NCBI GenBank assembly: GCA_009746045.1
Contig: RPFO01000003.1
Coordinates: forward strand, 690,767 to 750,766
Direction: 5' to 3'
Length of the DNA stretch: 60,000 nucleotides
From: Mesostigma viride
Lineage: Eukaryota > Streptophyta > Mesostigmatophyceae > Mesostigmatales > Mesostigmataceae
Part shown: positions 33,201 through 41,605 of the stretch, one piece after another
Numbering within the stretch: position 1 is the stretch's first letter
How the letters are laid out: the number at the start of each line of letters is the position of its first letter
Position numbers and translations under genes: made by a program
Notes under the pieces: generated by a model
What the model was told of the DNA's origin: nothing
What the model saw: only the letters and a program-made list of their open reading frames with translations
Databases searched by the model: none

Positions 33201-36200
33201 CCTGAGGCACCTACCTCGATGGCCGACCCCACAAAAACGGGGCCAAGGCTCTTGAACCGCTTGGGCTGCGGCAGTTTCCACTCCGGGTCGCTAGCGAAGC
33301 AGGTAGCCACAGCTACCTTGCCCTTCCCTGTCGCACCTCCTTTGTGGCCCCTTGGGGCTTTGGGTGCCTTTTCGGTGGATGCCGGGACCACCTTTGGTGG
33401 CAGCTGCAGCACTGGATGAGATGGGGATGCCATGGGAACGGAGGATGGGCCTGCGCCCTTGTCTAGCCTGGGTGGCAGTAGACAGAGCTCGGCCTTGCGC
33501 TTGACGCCTCTTGAGCGCTTGTTGGGGATTTCGCGCGCGGGTCTGGCCCCAGGAAGTGCGGAGATGATTTTCACAGGCAAGGCACCAGGAGATTGTTTTC
33601 CCAGGCACACTACGAGTCGGAAATGAGAACCATCCATCCAGGCAAAGCGCTGGTGTGGAGATGCCAAGAAAATGCCATGCCGGCGAGCCAGGAGGCAAGA
33701 AAAGCAAACGGGAGAATTAGCTAACAGTACATGTAGTAATCATATAAAGCATATAATATAAAATAACGTGCCCAGCAGAACCATCTGATGATTTCTATCA
33801 CCGGGAATGTAGCATGTCCCTGCCAACAGAGTTTAAAATAAATCTAGGGCACCTGGTGTAACTGGCTGAATGATATACAAGCAACCTAATAAGGTTGCCA
33901 TACTCCTTTGCTAAAAATCCTACACAAACAGCGAGCCAGCTTGACAACGCGAGCCTGCGCTCTCTGCGCGAGTCACATCCGCGAGTAACATATGTGCTAG
34001 CCACGAAGAGGCACACCAGTAAACCCAAAAACAGTAAGCATGCTTCTTGCCAGGCGCACACAAAGCGCCAACTCTAAGCACATCCGCGCGCGATGCCATC
34101 CTCGATGTTGTCCGCTATCGACAACATGGAATGCTTACAAAGTCCACGACAGCCAATCTCGGCAGAGATACATCTGCATGCCCGACAGCCACTCGTTTTT
34201 AGCAACTAGCGCCCAGGCAAAGCCAGAGGACAAGGCAACAAGCTTGCTTGAGGCAGCAAGCACATGCCCGCGCAGTAGTCGCTATTATAAGCCATACATT
34301 GAATTCACCTGAGAAGTTGCGCCAGGGACACTGACAAGTCCCTGCCAGGGAGCACCGGCACGCTACGCTTAGCGTTCGCGCTGCCAAAAGCAGTGCGCAG
34401 CCGCTGCCTCTCTTTCTGGTCCATCTGGAAGAAGCCGCCCGAACGATAGAGCGGTCCAAGAAACGGAGCCGCCCCAAAAAAATGTCACAGGAAAAGTTAC
34501 AAAAATGCCAGCAATAGCAGTGAGGAAAATGCGTGAAAAAGAAGGGCTACTGCCATCGTATTTCATTACCAAAATGTGCAGGCTGAGATAGCAGACATTG
34601 CATGACGACCAGCACATATTGCCTTACACCGTCACAGAACCAGGTGCTCGTCGAAGTGCTTTCAGGTTATATGGCTGAATATTGCCATATAATAAAAGGC
34701 TATATTGGCTACATTAATCAAAATGCGCCCCCTTTACCTCCTCATATGCCGCGCTAAGTGCAGCCGCTGCCTTCCACCCATTGGTGTCATGAAACGCCAC
34801 CAGCTGGACAGAGAGGTCCGCCACCTGGCGGGGCATGTCACCATGGGTGGAGGGCCGGAAAGGTAACGAGGGTGTTGGGACAGTGATGATAGCCAAAGGG
34901 TCATGGCGTCATGAGAACAGGTCACGTTTACATGACAACAGCAACGAGAGCTGATTCGTGTTCGACAAAGCCCAAGAAGAGAAACTGGAAAACGGCAGGC
35001 ATCTCATACAACTTGCTGACAACTCTCGCGATTGGAAGCCCCCACGAGCCTGGCCACCAACAGTACCTCTACAAAAGAAAGTCAAGTTTAACATCCAATG
35101 CACCCCACACACATGGTCATCCTAGTCACAGTACGCGATGCTTTCTCATCAGTGCATCGCATCCCTCGGTGCACCCTCGCATATAACATCGAACACCCTT
35201 CCCCTTGCCCGCACACTCGGCCCATCGCCCCCCCCCCCCCCCAATAGTGTGCACGTGCAAGCACATTTTTATGTACATGCCAGTGGAAAAGAGAGAGCGC
35301 TCTTGTCGACCCACCTCGCGCCTTCTGGTGATGCAAGCATGTAGTGAATGCAACAACAGCGAATGCGAGATGACTGTATGTCACATGCCCCCACCTCGCG
35401 CCACTGCGACCGCATCTCCAACGTTGCTGACTCGAACACCTTGACGACACCGTCCGACGTGGCCACCGCCAGCATGCAACTGTAGAGATGCCAGCAAGCA
35501 CGCAACCAGCAGCAACAACCAAGCCGTTAAATGGGGCAACCTCCAGCATGCACCTGAGGATTGCCAGCACAGATCGGACAAACGAAGAGAATCGAGAAAT
35601 GTCTGCAGCAACAATTCACGAAGCCACCGTGAGCATGCTCCTGAAGAGATGGTGTCCCAGGAGTGATGCGACAAGCAACAAGCATAACGAATTGCCTTCG
35701 TCAATCATCCATACAAACAACAAAGGACTGAATGCAGCAAATATCAAGCAGGTCACTACAAGCATACACCTGTGATAACGCCAAGGAAGATTGGTGCGGT
35801 TGGAATACAAAGATACAAAGACAATTTACTAAACGCACATCTAGCCCGTGGTCCACTGAGACGATTTACTAAACGCATATCTGCCCCGTGGTCCCCTGTG
35901 GTAGCTGCACTTGGCGCTTTTAACATTTATAAGGAAAACAGATGTGTTTTACTATACTTAGGATTTCTGTACCACATCATACAATGGCACAGTGCATACC
36001 CATTCAACCAGCACATTGACAAGCACGTGAATCATCACACTTAACCAGCAAGTATGAATCAAGTGGGCGCTCCCATTCAGAAACAAAACAAGCATCACTA
36101 CCCCTACCCGCCGGCGGCAGAGACCCCCAGCGGTGACCAGCATAAGGAGCGGGCGCTCGGTGTCGTCTGCTGCCTCATCTGCATGGGTGCCACCGAGGGC

Positions 36201-37188
36201 ATGTCCCCATCTGCTCGCGGGGAAGAGAAGCAATAGGGGTGGCGGGGAGGGGGGGGGGAATTAATGGGGGGGGGGGGGGGCAGGCCAGGGAGGGGTGAGG
36301 CCAAGCGACTCCATATAGCAATCAACATTGATAAGTTATGTCATGGTGATGCAGGGGAACACAGTGTCATGGAGATGCAGGGGAATACAGTGTCATGGTA
36401 CTACAGGGGAACTATGGAAGGGAATATGACAATGCATGTACTGTTGTAATAGAATCATCAGAGCACAAGATAACACAGGGTTCTAGTGTCAAGGCCTCCG
36501 TAAGGGGACGTAGAAACACCGGGCATTTGTCTGCTTTCTACCAATTGTTTCTTTAATGCTCAGTTCCCCATTTGGTTCACAACACATTTGCATCCTCTCT
36601 ATGCGCATCCTTATCAGTACAATGTCTTACAATCGTGCAGGTTGTACTGGCAGTTCGAGGTTGAAACTTGAACGGCAGACTTTAAATGCTACAACCACTT
36701 TCGTGCCTCCCCTGTTTTAGACGTCGCCTAACACTGGCACGATGCCAGTGTTTGCATGGCGTCCGGCCTGCCATGGATACGATTAAGCTCGTGATATGTT
36801 ATTCATTCGTTTAACGCCCAAAATATCCCCTGAGAAGAATCTGTCCATTTTGAAAACCATGGCATACCTGCCACATTCAAGTTGCCGACACCGAGCATGG
36901 TGTCATCAGGCTCGAGAGCGACGAATCCCAAAGGGCCCGAAAGCTGCGCAGGATCCTGCTTGATGTAGCAAATATACCAACGGTCAGAAGTGGCATCGTA
37001 AGGAGATGCTCTAGCAACAAGGTCGGAGCAACATTATTGCCTTTGCAACTTGCTGTCCTGAAAATCCTTACCAGTATCATAACTGTAGATCCAGAAGCCG
37101 CAGCAATAAGGTTTTCATCCGACCACTGTGTAGGCGCAAGGCCTACGGGGCAGCGGGCTAACGTCCGAGACGTGTCAACAAGTGGCAT
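11739..37188 (-). CDS. TFIIIC 90-kDa-subunit-like WD40/zinc-finger protein, 24-exon gene model
   Basis: Proposed subunit of the RNA polymerase III factor TFIIIC (GTF3C4 / plant TFIIIC90 type), acting in the nucleus. Exons, 5' to 3': 37188-37072, 36955-36868, 36210-36108, 35479-35395, 34824-34738, 34424-34309, 33542-33215, 32256-32148, 31697-31397, 30903-30830, 30093-29987, 29609-29286, 28764-28695, 28034-27859, 26671-22803, 22569-22461, 22132-21701, 21147-21094, 17898-17797, 17386-about 17270, 16664-16624, 16514-about 16440, about 15461-12933, 12255-11739. Codon phase agrees at every junction from exon 1 to exon 20 and between the last two exons. Junctions around exons 20-23 are less certain and a small exon may be missing there. 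An in-frame TGA three codons upstream supports the ATG. The product is about 3,300 residues, several times the plant homologue, mainly through low-complexity inserts. Identity rests on remembered plant and human motifs; a profile search would be decisive. Confidence 0.7.
12933..15461 (-). CDS. Exon 23: 2.5-kb low-complexity exon
   Basis: Open for more than 840 codons. It begins about FCAASVELDGAFPFHRREEG and has an acidic block (SSDDDDDEEEEEGGED). Structured-looking islands follow (LPLLPLWDVVEAAKFLDDGC; CAVHALEHAAWETLHDAG; LVASLRDELALGWSTG), then AAILLRWRRWLARHVGG, and it ends LTTPAWD at AG|GTCGGT. The final split codon (AG+G) joins the zinc-finger exon in phase. The exact acceptor is uncertain; GGGCAG|CTTCTG is the best available. 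Confidence 0.65.
16440..17898 (-). CDS. Exons 19-22: end of the propeller and helical region
   Basis: Exon 19 (17898-17797) is DGTRACLRVTSAGLRKVP to ...SVAYSDQ, ending at CAG|GTGGGT. Exon 20 starts at 17386 after CTGACAG and reads FGARQVLGMCLSPNGLFTAT, matching the 'LGxxLSPxGLxxA' strand that follows the propeller in this family. Exon 21 (16664-16624) is VYAGKISDLELFN with GTGAGT donor. Exon 22 starts at 16514: IHDAWVKQRPRWENWLLRLA. Exon 20's donor and exon 22's end are not fixed. A further candidate near 15,990-16,213 (TTTTTTCTAG acceptor; LAPHLAICSSNGLMFASNDD) did not fit in phase. Confidence 0.55.
18117..18830. repeat. 36-bp minisatellite, about 20 units, in intron 18
   Basis: The unit is TCATCCCTTTGTTCGCTACA plus AAATTGGGTCAAAGAG, 36 bases. 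Variants alternate A/G at two positions (CAAAATTGGG/CAAAGTTGGG; TCAAAG/TCGAAG), and some right-hand units lost a T. Because 36 is a multiple of three, two plus-strand frames and one minus-strand frame stay open throughout (for example RVIPLFATKLGQ). It lies between host exons 18 and 19, so coding use is unlikely. Confidence 0.9.
18966..19384 (+). repeat. Repeat A, copy 1
   Basis: 419 bp starting TCGGGGTTCTTTGAACGGAG and ending CTTTCTTTGCTC. It contains two inverted repeats: CGTTCCGC..GCGGAACG around 19,134-19,170 and CCGTGCAGA..TCTGTACGG around 19,228-19,264. They may be RNA structures. Confidence 0.85.
19385..20220 (+). other. Internal region of the split-direct-repeat element
   Basis: GC-rich, 836 bp. 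The longest frames (a 123-codon frame at 19,867-20,238 and a minus frame of similar size) show no known motif and run into the repeats. I see no retroelement domain. Confidence 0.5.
20221..20348 (+). repeat. Repeat B, copy 1
   Basis: 128 bp from GGGCAACGTATTTCATGAAG to GGGACATGAA, directly abutting repeat A copy 2. The B1-A2 junction would template the junction of a circular intermediate. Confidence 0.85.
20349..20767 (+). repeat. Repeat A, copy 2
   Basis: Matches 18966-19384 at a constant offset of 1,383 with no difference seen on reading, implying a recent insertion. Confidence 0.85.
20801..20928 (+). repeat. Repeat B, copy 2
   Basis: Matches 20221-20348 at offset 580. It is the right terminus of the element; the host intron resumes at GTCACCATTC. 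Confidence 0.85.
21094..22569 (-). CDS. Exons 16-18: central WD40 blades
   Basis: Exon 16 continues the blade as RVRLWGKRVDDLARQLAR. Exon 17 (432 bases) holds VEPAGPFHMASLSCLASD and LSLAVGLASGQVSVWQW and ends SSDAHSMM before ATG|GTGAGT. Exon 18 is only 54 bases, VTSLTWSPDGSRIFTSSQ, between ACAG and a CAG|GCAAGT donor. The order LAVGxxSGxVxVW - HxxxVTxLxWSxDGxxxxSxSQD is what a TFIIIC90-type propeller should show. Exon 19 begins with the expected Asp. Confidence 0.75.
22803..26671 (-). CDS. Exon 15: 3.9-kb exon with low-complexity insert and WD40 blades
   Basis: It begins EVIKRTKVRIRTMILP and includes a second AT-hook-like KKKWGRPKKVRPE. It then runs through long Glu/Gly/Ala/Thr-rich sequence with an acidic stretch (EDDDDDDEEDSD) and Ala8/Gly7 homopolymers near 24,780-24,830. 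WD40 blades return near the 3' end: FSLLASATESGHVYFWSV, HEHAMVSCVQWLVLG and TTLLLMTGGGDG. The last is cut by CAG|GTACGG, and the blade completes in exon 16. The insert of about 900 residues between blades is typical of volvocine proteins and may be disordered. Confidence 0.75.
27190..27790 (+). mobile_element. Diverged relative of the split-direct-repeat element
   Basis: Lies in intron 14. The right part (27,725-27,775) aligns with repeat B: TCCACTCATCGTTTCAATAA and GACTGGTGATTCTTGGGAG against TCCACTTATTGTTTTAATGA and GCTGGTTTTTGTGGGAG. The left part has no clear A repeat and no ORF of note. It may be a solo or decayed member of a related family. Boundaries are approximate. Confidence 0.4.
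27859..29609 (-). CDS. Exons 12-14: AT-hook exon and an unrecognised helical segment
   Basis: Exon 12 opens AKRPRGRPCKDSL, an AT-hook core (RPRGRP), followed by an Ala/Gly/Thr-rich stretch ending RAAALLDELPR. Exon 13 is FRFYAEYEKIPVDKRIVYRP. Exon 14 is MRNNSDAELFDRVLEEVL then FNLSTKVGKEEFFFQEVW, predicted mostly helical. The exon 14 donor (AAA|GTTTAG) is weak, yet phase fits on both sides. A partial copy of exon 13, with its donor, lies at about 28,530-28,580. No family recognised for exons 13-14. Confidence 0.6.
29987..32256 (-). CDS. Exons 8-11: Agenet/Tudor-like chromatin-reader segment
   Basis: Exon 8 reads SPDGIELWCPAIVTAVDKTN then LSVSYSPDA. Exon 9 begins GLGGLSEEITIRPAQ and ends LCAGQRAEVRDGQ. 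Exon 10 gives RWWKAVVKDRTPLGG then ATAYTVTRWG, and exon 11 HIREHVWWENHGWWHLPAG. Short blocks of the type 'entry into a modified-residue reader: xVEVxxxxxWWxAxVxxxxxxxxxVxY' recur three times, as in plant Agenet/Tudor tandem domains. Phase is continuous across all four exons. I recall a comparable insert in plant TFIIIC90-type proteins but could not verify it. A role in reading histone marks is inference. Confidence 0.55.
31935..32103. repeat. Heptamer array CCCTGAA / CCCCCTG in intron 8
   Basis: Seven-base units: CCCTGAA runs at both ends and CCCCCTG in the middle. They resemble the plant/algal telomere repeat CCCTAAA with substitutions. The array ends 45 bases from exon 8 (32,148), inside the intron just 3' of its donor. 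Confidence 0.75.
33039..33205. repeat. 72-bp tandem repeat beside the exon 7 donor
   Basis: Units start at 33,039, 33,111 and 33,183 (GTCAACATATCCCTCTCCCC...CTGAGGCACCAACATAAAAG). The third is cut short where it becomes the CTGAGGCACCTACCTC of the exon 7 donor. The first two are nearly identical. Confidence 0.8.
33215..33542 (-). CDS. Exon 7: basic, nuclear-localisation-like linker
   Basis: 109 codons rich in Lys, Arg and Pro (NKRSRGVKRKAEL; APRGHKGGATGKGKVAVA). It ends at ...FVGSAIE before GAG|GTAGGTG. The KRSRGVKRKAE cluster looks like a bipartite nuclear localisation signal. No fold is recognised. A 72-bp tandem repeat in the following intron starts from bases next to this exon's donor. 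Confidence 0.65.
34309..37188 (-). CDS. Exons 1-6: N-terminal WD40 (TFIIIC-delta) region
   Basis: Exon 1 starts MPLVDTSRTLARCP and gives WSDENLIAAASGSTVMIL. Exon 2 gives DPAQLSGPLGFVALEP, exon 3 ARSLCWSPLGVSAAGG, exon 4 CMLAVATSDGVVKVFE and exon 5 VADLSVQLVAFHD. The order WSxENLIAxAxG - xPAxxxGPxG - xRSLxWSPLG - GCxLAVxTxxGxVKxx is the opening blade pattern of plant TFIIIC90 proteins as I recall it. Exon 6 (MDQKERQRLRTAFGSANAKR) is basic and unrecognised, but its phase joins exons 5 and 7. Donors and acceptors are canonical (CTG|GTAAGG after exon 1, GAG|GTAAAG after exon 5, TTCTTCCAG before exon 6). Confidence 0.75.
35460..35775 (-). repeat. Four tandem copies of the exon 4 acceptor region
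   Basis: Minus-strand modules at about 35,490, 35,560, 35,650 and 35,775 read CTCTACAG|TTGCATGCTGGC, CCTCAG|GTGCATGCTGGA, CTCTTCAG|GAGCATGCTCAC and ATCACAG|GTGTATGCTTGT. Each has an AG acceptor followed by a variant of the first exon 4 codons. Only the innermost continues into the WD40 exon. Confidence 0.6.
36249..36280. repeat. Poly-G tracts in intron 2
   Basis: Runs of 10 and 15 G separated by AATTAAT. A C15 run lies at 35,228-35,242. Both are near exon edges. Confidence 0.9.
36335..36420. repeat. Short 26-bp tandem repeat
   Basis: Three units of the type GTCATGGNGATGCAGGGGAA followed by CACA/TACA, with small differences, in intron 2. Confidence 0.7.
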
Positions 37189-38026
37189 TTTAGATCATAA
37201 CAATGACAATTTGACACCCATCAGAAACCAATGTAGCACGCTGTTCTGGACGCGAAATAAAATTTGGCAGAACACGAGGGTGTACAACGTCCATGATTAA
37301 AGGCTATTCAGCTCTCTTCCCCGCCACCCATCCTTACAGATGCCGTCACCATTGCTACGGCATTTATTTCCTTGCGTTGTCTGTCAATACCGCTCTTTCT
37401 CGAGCATTTCTGTACATCTGTCTTTACTCTTTTGTCCTGGACATTTTTTGTCGTGTACCCTGGTGTACCTAGTATTTTCCCGTCGCTTGGAGAACGAATT
37501 CGTATTTCGGGCATTCTTGCCTCGCTAATCCTGCCACCTTCGCCACTGAGAATCTCATCTTGACAAGATTCCTCAGCGGTTTGGCGGGAAGTTCACTGGG
37601 CATGGCTGTCCGTACTCACAAATACGCGTGTCCGCTGGCAAGGCAGGTAATATTATTAGTTGGCGCGATTATCAAGTCTCGAGACCATCGCCTTGCACCC
37701 CGTGAGGCGCGAGCCATCCGCATCTAGCGATGGCGTAGACAACCTAATTAGAAATGTTGCTTCCTTCGAGAAACGCTAGCCTAGGGTTCGTTAAGACTAT
37801 AGTTGCGATAAGCTCATAGCACGATATAATGCACTTCGGTAGCCGTAGATCTTCTTCATGGCTGCGGTATCCTTCATCGAGACTGGCAGGACCAAAGTTG
37901 AGTGAACAGTAAAATGCTGACAAAAAACTCGAGGGGGGGATGGTACCTAGGTGAACATTGTTTTTCCACCAGGTATAACTATTTAGGTAGTAACGGAGAA
38001 ATCGCTCTATTTTAGGCAGTGCAACC
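37189..38026. promoter_or_regulatory. Shared 838-bp region between two divergent genes
   Basis: Lies between the start codon of the minus-strand TFIIIC90-like gene (37,188) and that of the plus-strand membrane protein gene (38,027). It should contain both 5' UTRs and promoters. I see no clear TATA box or known motif. Short ORFs at 37,340-37,563 and 37,744-38,109 look incidental. Confidence 0.5.
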
Positions 38027-40684
38027 ATGAGAGCAAAAGATGTGCCCCGTCCTCGGGGCCACATGTCGCGACTACTTCCCCCCCTCTTGTTAGTTATCGT
38101 AACCGTCACAGTTGTCTTCCTCGTTCATACCTTTGGCCCATCATCCAGCAGCAGCAGCTCACCTGCAACCACGCCAGAGGAATTTCTCCGTTACATAGCG
38201 GAGCGCGAAGCCGAGCTCAAACAACTTGAGAAGCAATTGGCGGACAAACTTCACCTACATGGCAGTAGACAGGAAGGGCAAGGCAGCGACGTAGACGGAG
38301 AAAGGGACGGCATCGACGCGGCATTGCGCGCGTCGAGGGGCCGGGTTTCCAGGGCGCGCAAGCAACCAGCACAAGGTATCCCCTCTCCCCCCCCACTCTA
38401 CTGTCGACGCCACTTGTAATCCATTGCACCTTTACCTGGCAGGCAATAGTTTAGTGTAATTATAGCGATAGTAACTATTGTAATAATAAATATCAGTATT
38501 ATCCACGATAGCTTATTCATGTTGGTGACAGAATATGATCTGACAAACCATAAGCTTGACCAAGTACCTTATGTGTGCTTGCTTTGTCATGCGTGCATGA
38601 CCTGGACAATGCCTTTGCGCATGGGCCGGCTTGACAACTATTTTATGCTGGTGCCTGGATCGAGCGCTTCCAGGGGATGCAGGTGCAGAGGGTCCCGCCC
38701 ACAGACTTCCCCCCAAGGGCCTCGGTCACGCACACGTGACATCCGAAAGAATAACAATGGAAGAGGAGCGGGCTGAAGCGCTGCCTGAGCCCAGCCTGAT
38801 CGCTGAGTCATCATCGGACGATGATGACGTCAGCAGTGGGGGCAGCGATGCGCTTTTTGAAAGCCATGTAGCGGCGACAGCCGCGACCCGTTTGCCTGCC
38901 ATGGAGCAGGCACAGGCTCGCGTTACGTTTCTAGCAGGACATCAGGATGCGACGAGAGCAGCCGAAGACGGCGAGGAAAGCCTCCCAGGGCTACGCATCG
39001 CGTACCGTGGACAAATGGGAGATGGCCTACAGAGGGAAGAGGCGGGGTCGGCGGTGGCGGTGACAGTTCCCACCACAGATGCCAGCATCAGCGAGCAAGG
39101 GCCGGGCCAGCGGGGTGACGTTGACGACATCAGCGTCGAACCTTCCTGTGGGCTGGCTCTCAACACGGACTTTGGTGCGTACGACTTGCTTGGATGGTTA
39201 GCGATCGAGGGTGTGGCTTGATTGTTGACGTGATGGTTGAGATGATGGTTGACATGATTGATTAATCAATCAATCAATTGATTAATTAGCACGTTACTGC
39301 TTCACGTGGGTGCCAATACAGAGTAAAGGAACCTTCAACCCGTATACACATTGAGAAGGAGGGAGGGCGCCCTAGCTTCTCTCACTGCCACAATCAAGTG
39401 GGCAGGCCACAGAGCGCTCTCTCCACAGCAGGGTGCCGGGTCGCAACACTGTGGGTGCAATACAACCATGCAGTACCATAGGTTGGCTGACGCACACGAG
39501 TAGGTTGACATGATGGTTGACATTATGGATGACATCATGGTTGACATGATGGATGACAACATGGTCGACATGATGGTTGACATGATGGTCTCTAGGGTGT
39601 GTGCGACTCGTGTCAGCAACCAGCGTGCACAGCTGTTGTGGCCACAATGGCCACGACCTGCTAGATAGAGCATGCCTGTGAGAGCATTCTGATACCTAAT
39701 GCTGCTGTTTCCTATCAGTTGAACTCCCGTAAAAACAGTGCTCCAGTAAGTGGTTTCATCGTTTTCTTCATGGCCGTGCGTTACATCTGAATTTGGAGCT
39801 TGTAAACATCTTGCGACTGATTCTAGCTAGGGTTCTAGTTAGATTCTAGTTAGGGTTCTAGTTTTGGTTCTAGTTAGGGTTCTAGTTTAGGCTCTAGTTA
39901 GGGTTCTAGTTTAGGTTCTAGTTAGGGTTCTAGTCTAGGTTCTAGTTAGGGTTGAAACAAGATGCCATGCTTGTTGCTGATCTCAGCCCTGAGCCGCTAC
40001 AGCCGCTAGCAGGCCATGTGCATATATGCATGCATTTGTGAATCTGCAAGGAATGCCAGCATTAACTAGCCGCCACCAGAAACATATGCTTGGCCTCCTG
40101 TCTAATATTAATTGGAAATTTGGTTCATTCACTGTATGGGGGCGGGGAAGGGGGTCCTCTGGCCTTATCCATCATCGCCTCTTTGTTTGTTTGCTCCCTA
40201 CGCTGCCAGATGGCGACGCGGTCGTATGGGGCATGTCCCACCGCAAGACGTCGGCCACCGAGTGCTGCGCGGCGTGCAAGGCGCACGCGCGCTGCAACAT
40301 CTGGGTGTGGTGCCCGCTGCCCGAGTGTTGGTCGGCCGATATCTGGAACCACACGCTGCACGAGTGCTGGCTTAAGGTGCAGCCGGACCCGGCACACCCC
40401 AAGATTAACATGCAGGGTGAGCGACGGCGTGCCGACCGCGTTGTTGATTCCTGCATATCTTCGGCGCAATTGGGGGGGTATATGTTAGTACCAGTATCCC
40501 AGACATGAATCTTCCAGGTATTGGTATCTCATTGTGAGCGCATGTGCCGAACGTGTGTGTGTGTGTGTTCATGCTTGCATTTGTTTACGTTGAGCTTGTC
40601 ACGTGTTAAAATGCTCCTCTTGGGGGGGGGGGGGGGGCTTGCAAGGATATTTGAAAGGAAAGCGGCAAATGGGAGGAATATCAA

Positions 40685-40719
<35 letters not shown>

Positions 40720-41485
40720 GTTCCTTATAAGAGGAATGTGTCAATAGTTGTGGTATTCGCAGTTCTGCGCTTCATCGTATGAGGCCCCTGCCCGCAGGAT
40801 GTGTAATTGGAGAAGCTGCAACACCAACCCACGTGCATGGAGTAAGGCAATAAGATCGGATGTATCCATTTGGTGCTGGATAAGGTGGTCACGCATATGG
40901 GAGGGATATTGTTTACATCCATGTAAACTAGGCATGCACAAGTGGCATGGACAGGTCAGGTCTCTGTATTAATAGACAACCGGTATGTGACCAGAGTTGT
41001 ATGTCCGCATTGTAAATCACTGGGCGAATATTCACTGGGCGAGGATTCACTGACGGTCCGTTATTCTGGCTGCCTCATGGAACTCTTACGAATGGCAAAG
41101 CATGGAAGTATAGAGCCGGCACGAGGTTAGTTTTTTAACGAGGTCTTGTGTGGGAAAAGAGTAGGGAATTGGATAATGGAGCTCGCCTTTCGAGTCAGCT
41201 GCAGCAGTGCATTGATTGCCATGCTTTGGTTCTCTGCCTCCCATGCCATCAGGCGCATAGCCCTCGATTATTTATTCAGCTCCATTCCGTATCAAACCAT
41301 TCCTCAGCCGAATGCTTGCAGCAGTAAACAGATATACATGTATATGTAGTACTGACCGAAGATTTCGCATGTGCATATTGTCTCTGCGTGCAGGCAAATA
41401 TCCCCCCGCATTCAAGGCAGAACACAAGACCGCGCCGGACATGGTGCCATGGGTAGGAGGCGTAATCCTGGACAAGAGTACTTAA
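38027..41485 (+). CDS. Single-pass membrane protein with Cys-rich PAN/Apple-like domain, four exons
   Basis: Exons 38027-38375, 38674-39174, 40210-40416 and 41394-41485 (stop TAA), all joined in phase 1 with canonical sites (AAG|GTATCC, TTCCAG|GG, TTTG|GTGCGT, TGCCAG|AT, CAGG|GTGAGC, GTGCAG|GC). The protein is about 380 residues. It has a short basic N-terminus and one membrane segment (residues about 15-35, LLPPLLLVIVTVTVVFLV), so it is likely a type II signal anchor. A Ser run and a heptad-like helix follow (EFLRYIAEREAELKQLEKQL), then an acidic linker (ESSSDDDDVSSGG). Last comes ECCAACKAHARCNIWVWC, then HECWLKVQPDPAHP and KTAPDMVPWVGGVI. The ECCxxCxxxxxCNxWVxC...CWLK pattern is that of small PAN/Apple-like modules common in green algae and plants. 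Function unknown; lumenal or cell-surface binding is inferred. The start has A at -3 (ACC ATG). Confidence 0.7.
39220..39310. repeat. Relic of a LINE tail in intron 2 of the membrane protein gene
   Basis: GATTAATCAATCAATCAATT followed by GCACGTTACTGCTTCACGTG resembles the LINE end (TTAATTAA tail and the CACGTGACTGCGTCACGTG hairpin) with a few changes. Confidence 0.4.
39500..39590. repeat. 12-bp tandem repeat
   Basis: Degenerate units of GTTGACATGATG (seven to eight copies), in intron 2 of the plus-strand gene. A shorter set lies at 39,222-39,260. Confidence 0.75.
39829..39955. repeat. Degenerate GGTTCTAGTTA repeat
   Basis: About eleven 11-bp units alternating AGGGTTCTAGTT and AGGTTCTAGTTT, giving a 22-bp higher period. 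It resembles TTAGGG-type telomere DNA interrupted by CTAG. Intron 2 of the membrane protein gene. Confidence 0.8.
40622..40717. repeat. Two long poly-G tracts in intron 3
   Basis: G16 at 40,622-40,637 and G30 at 40,688-40,717, on the coding strand of the membrane protein gene. Length may be unreliable in the assembly. Confidence 0.9.
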
Positions 41486-41574
41486 TGTCCAAAGAAGTAA
41501 GCCCTCGCCAGCTTTTGATTTGCACGCAAGGATTTTTTTTTCTTGCAAGCCGTACACTTATGTTAGGGTCTTTC

Positions 41575-41579
41575 TGTAA
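41575..41579 (+). terminator. TGTAA polyadenylation signal of the membrane protein gene
   Basis: TTTCTGTAATCG lies 90 bases after the stop at 41,483-41,485, consistent with the chlorophyte signal. Confidence 0.5.
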
Positions 41580-41605
41580 TCGTTAATGTGTCATGCGTAT
41601 GGTGC

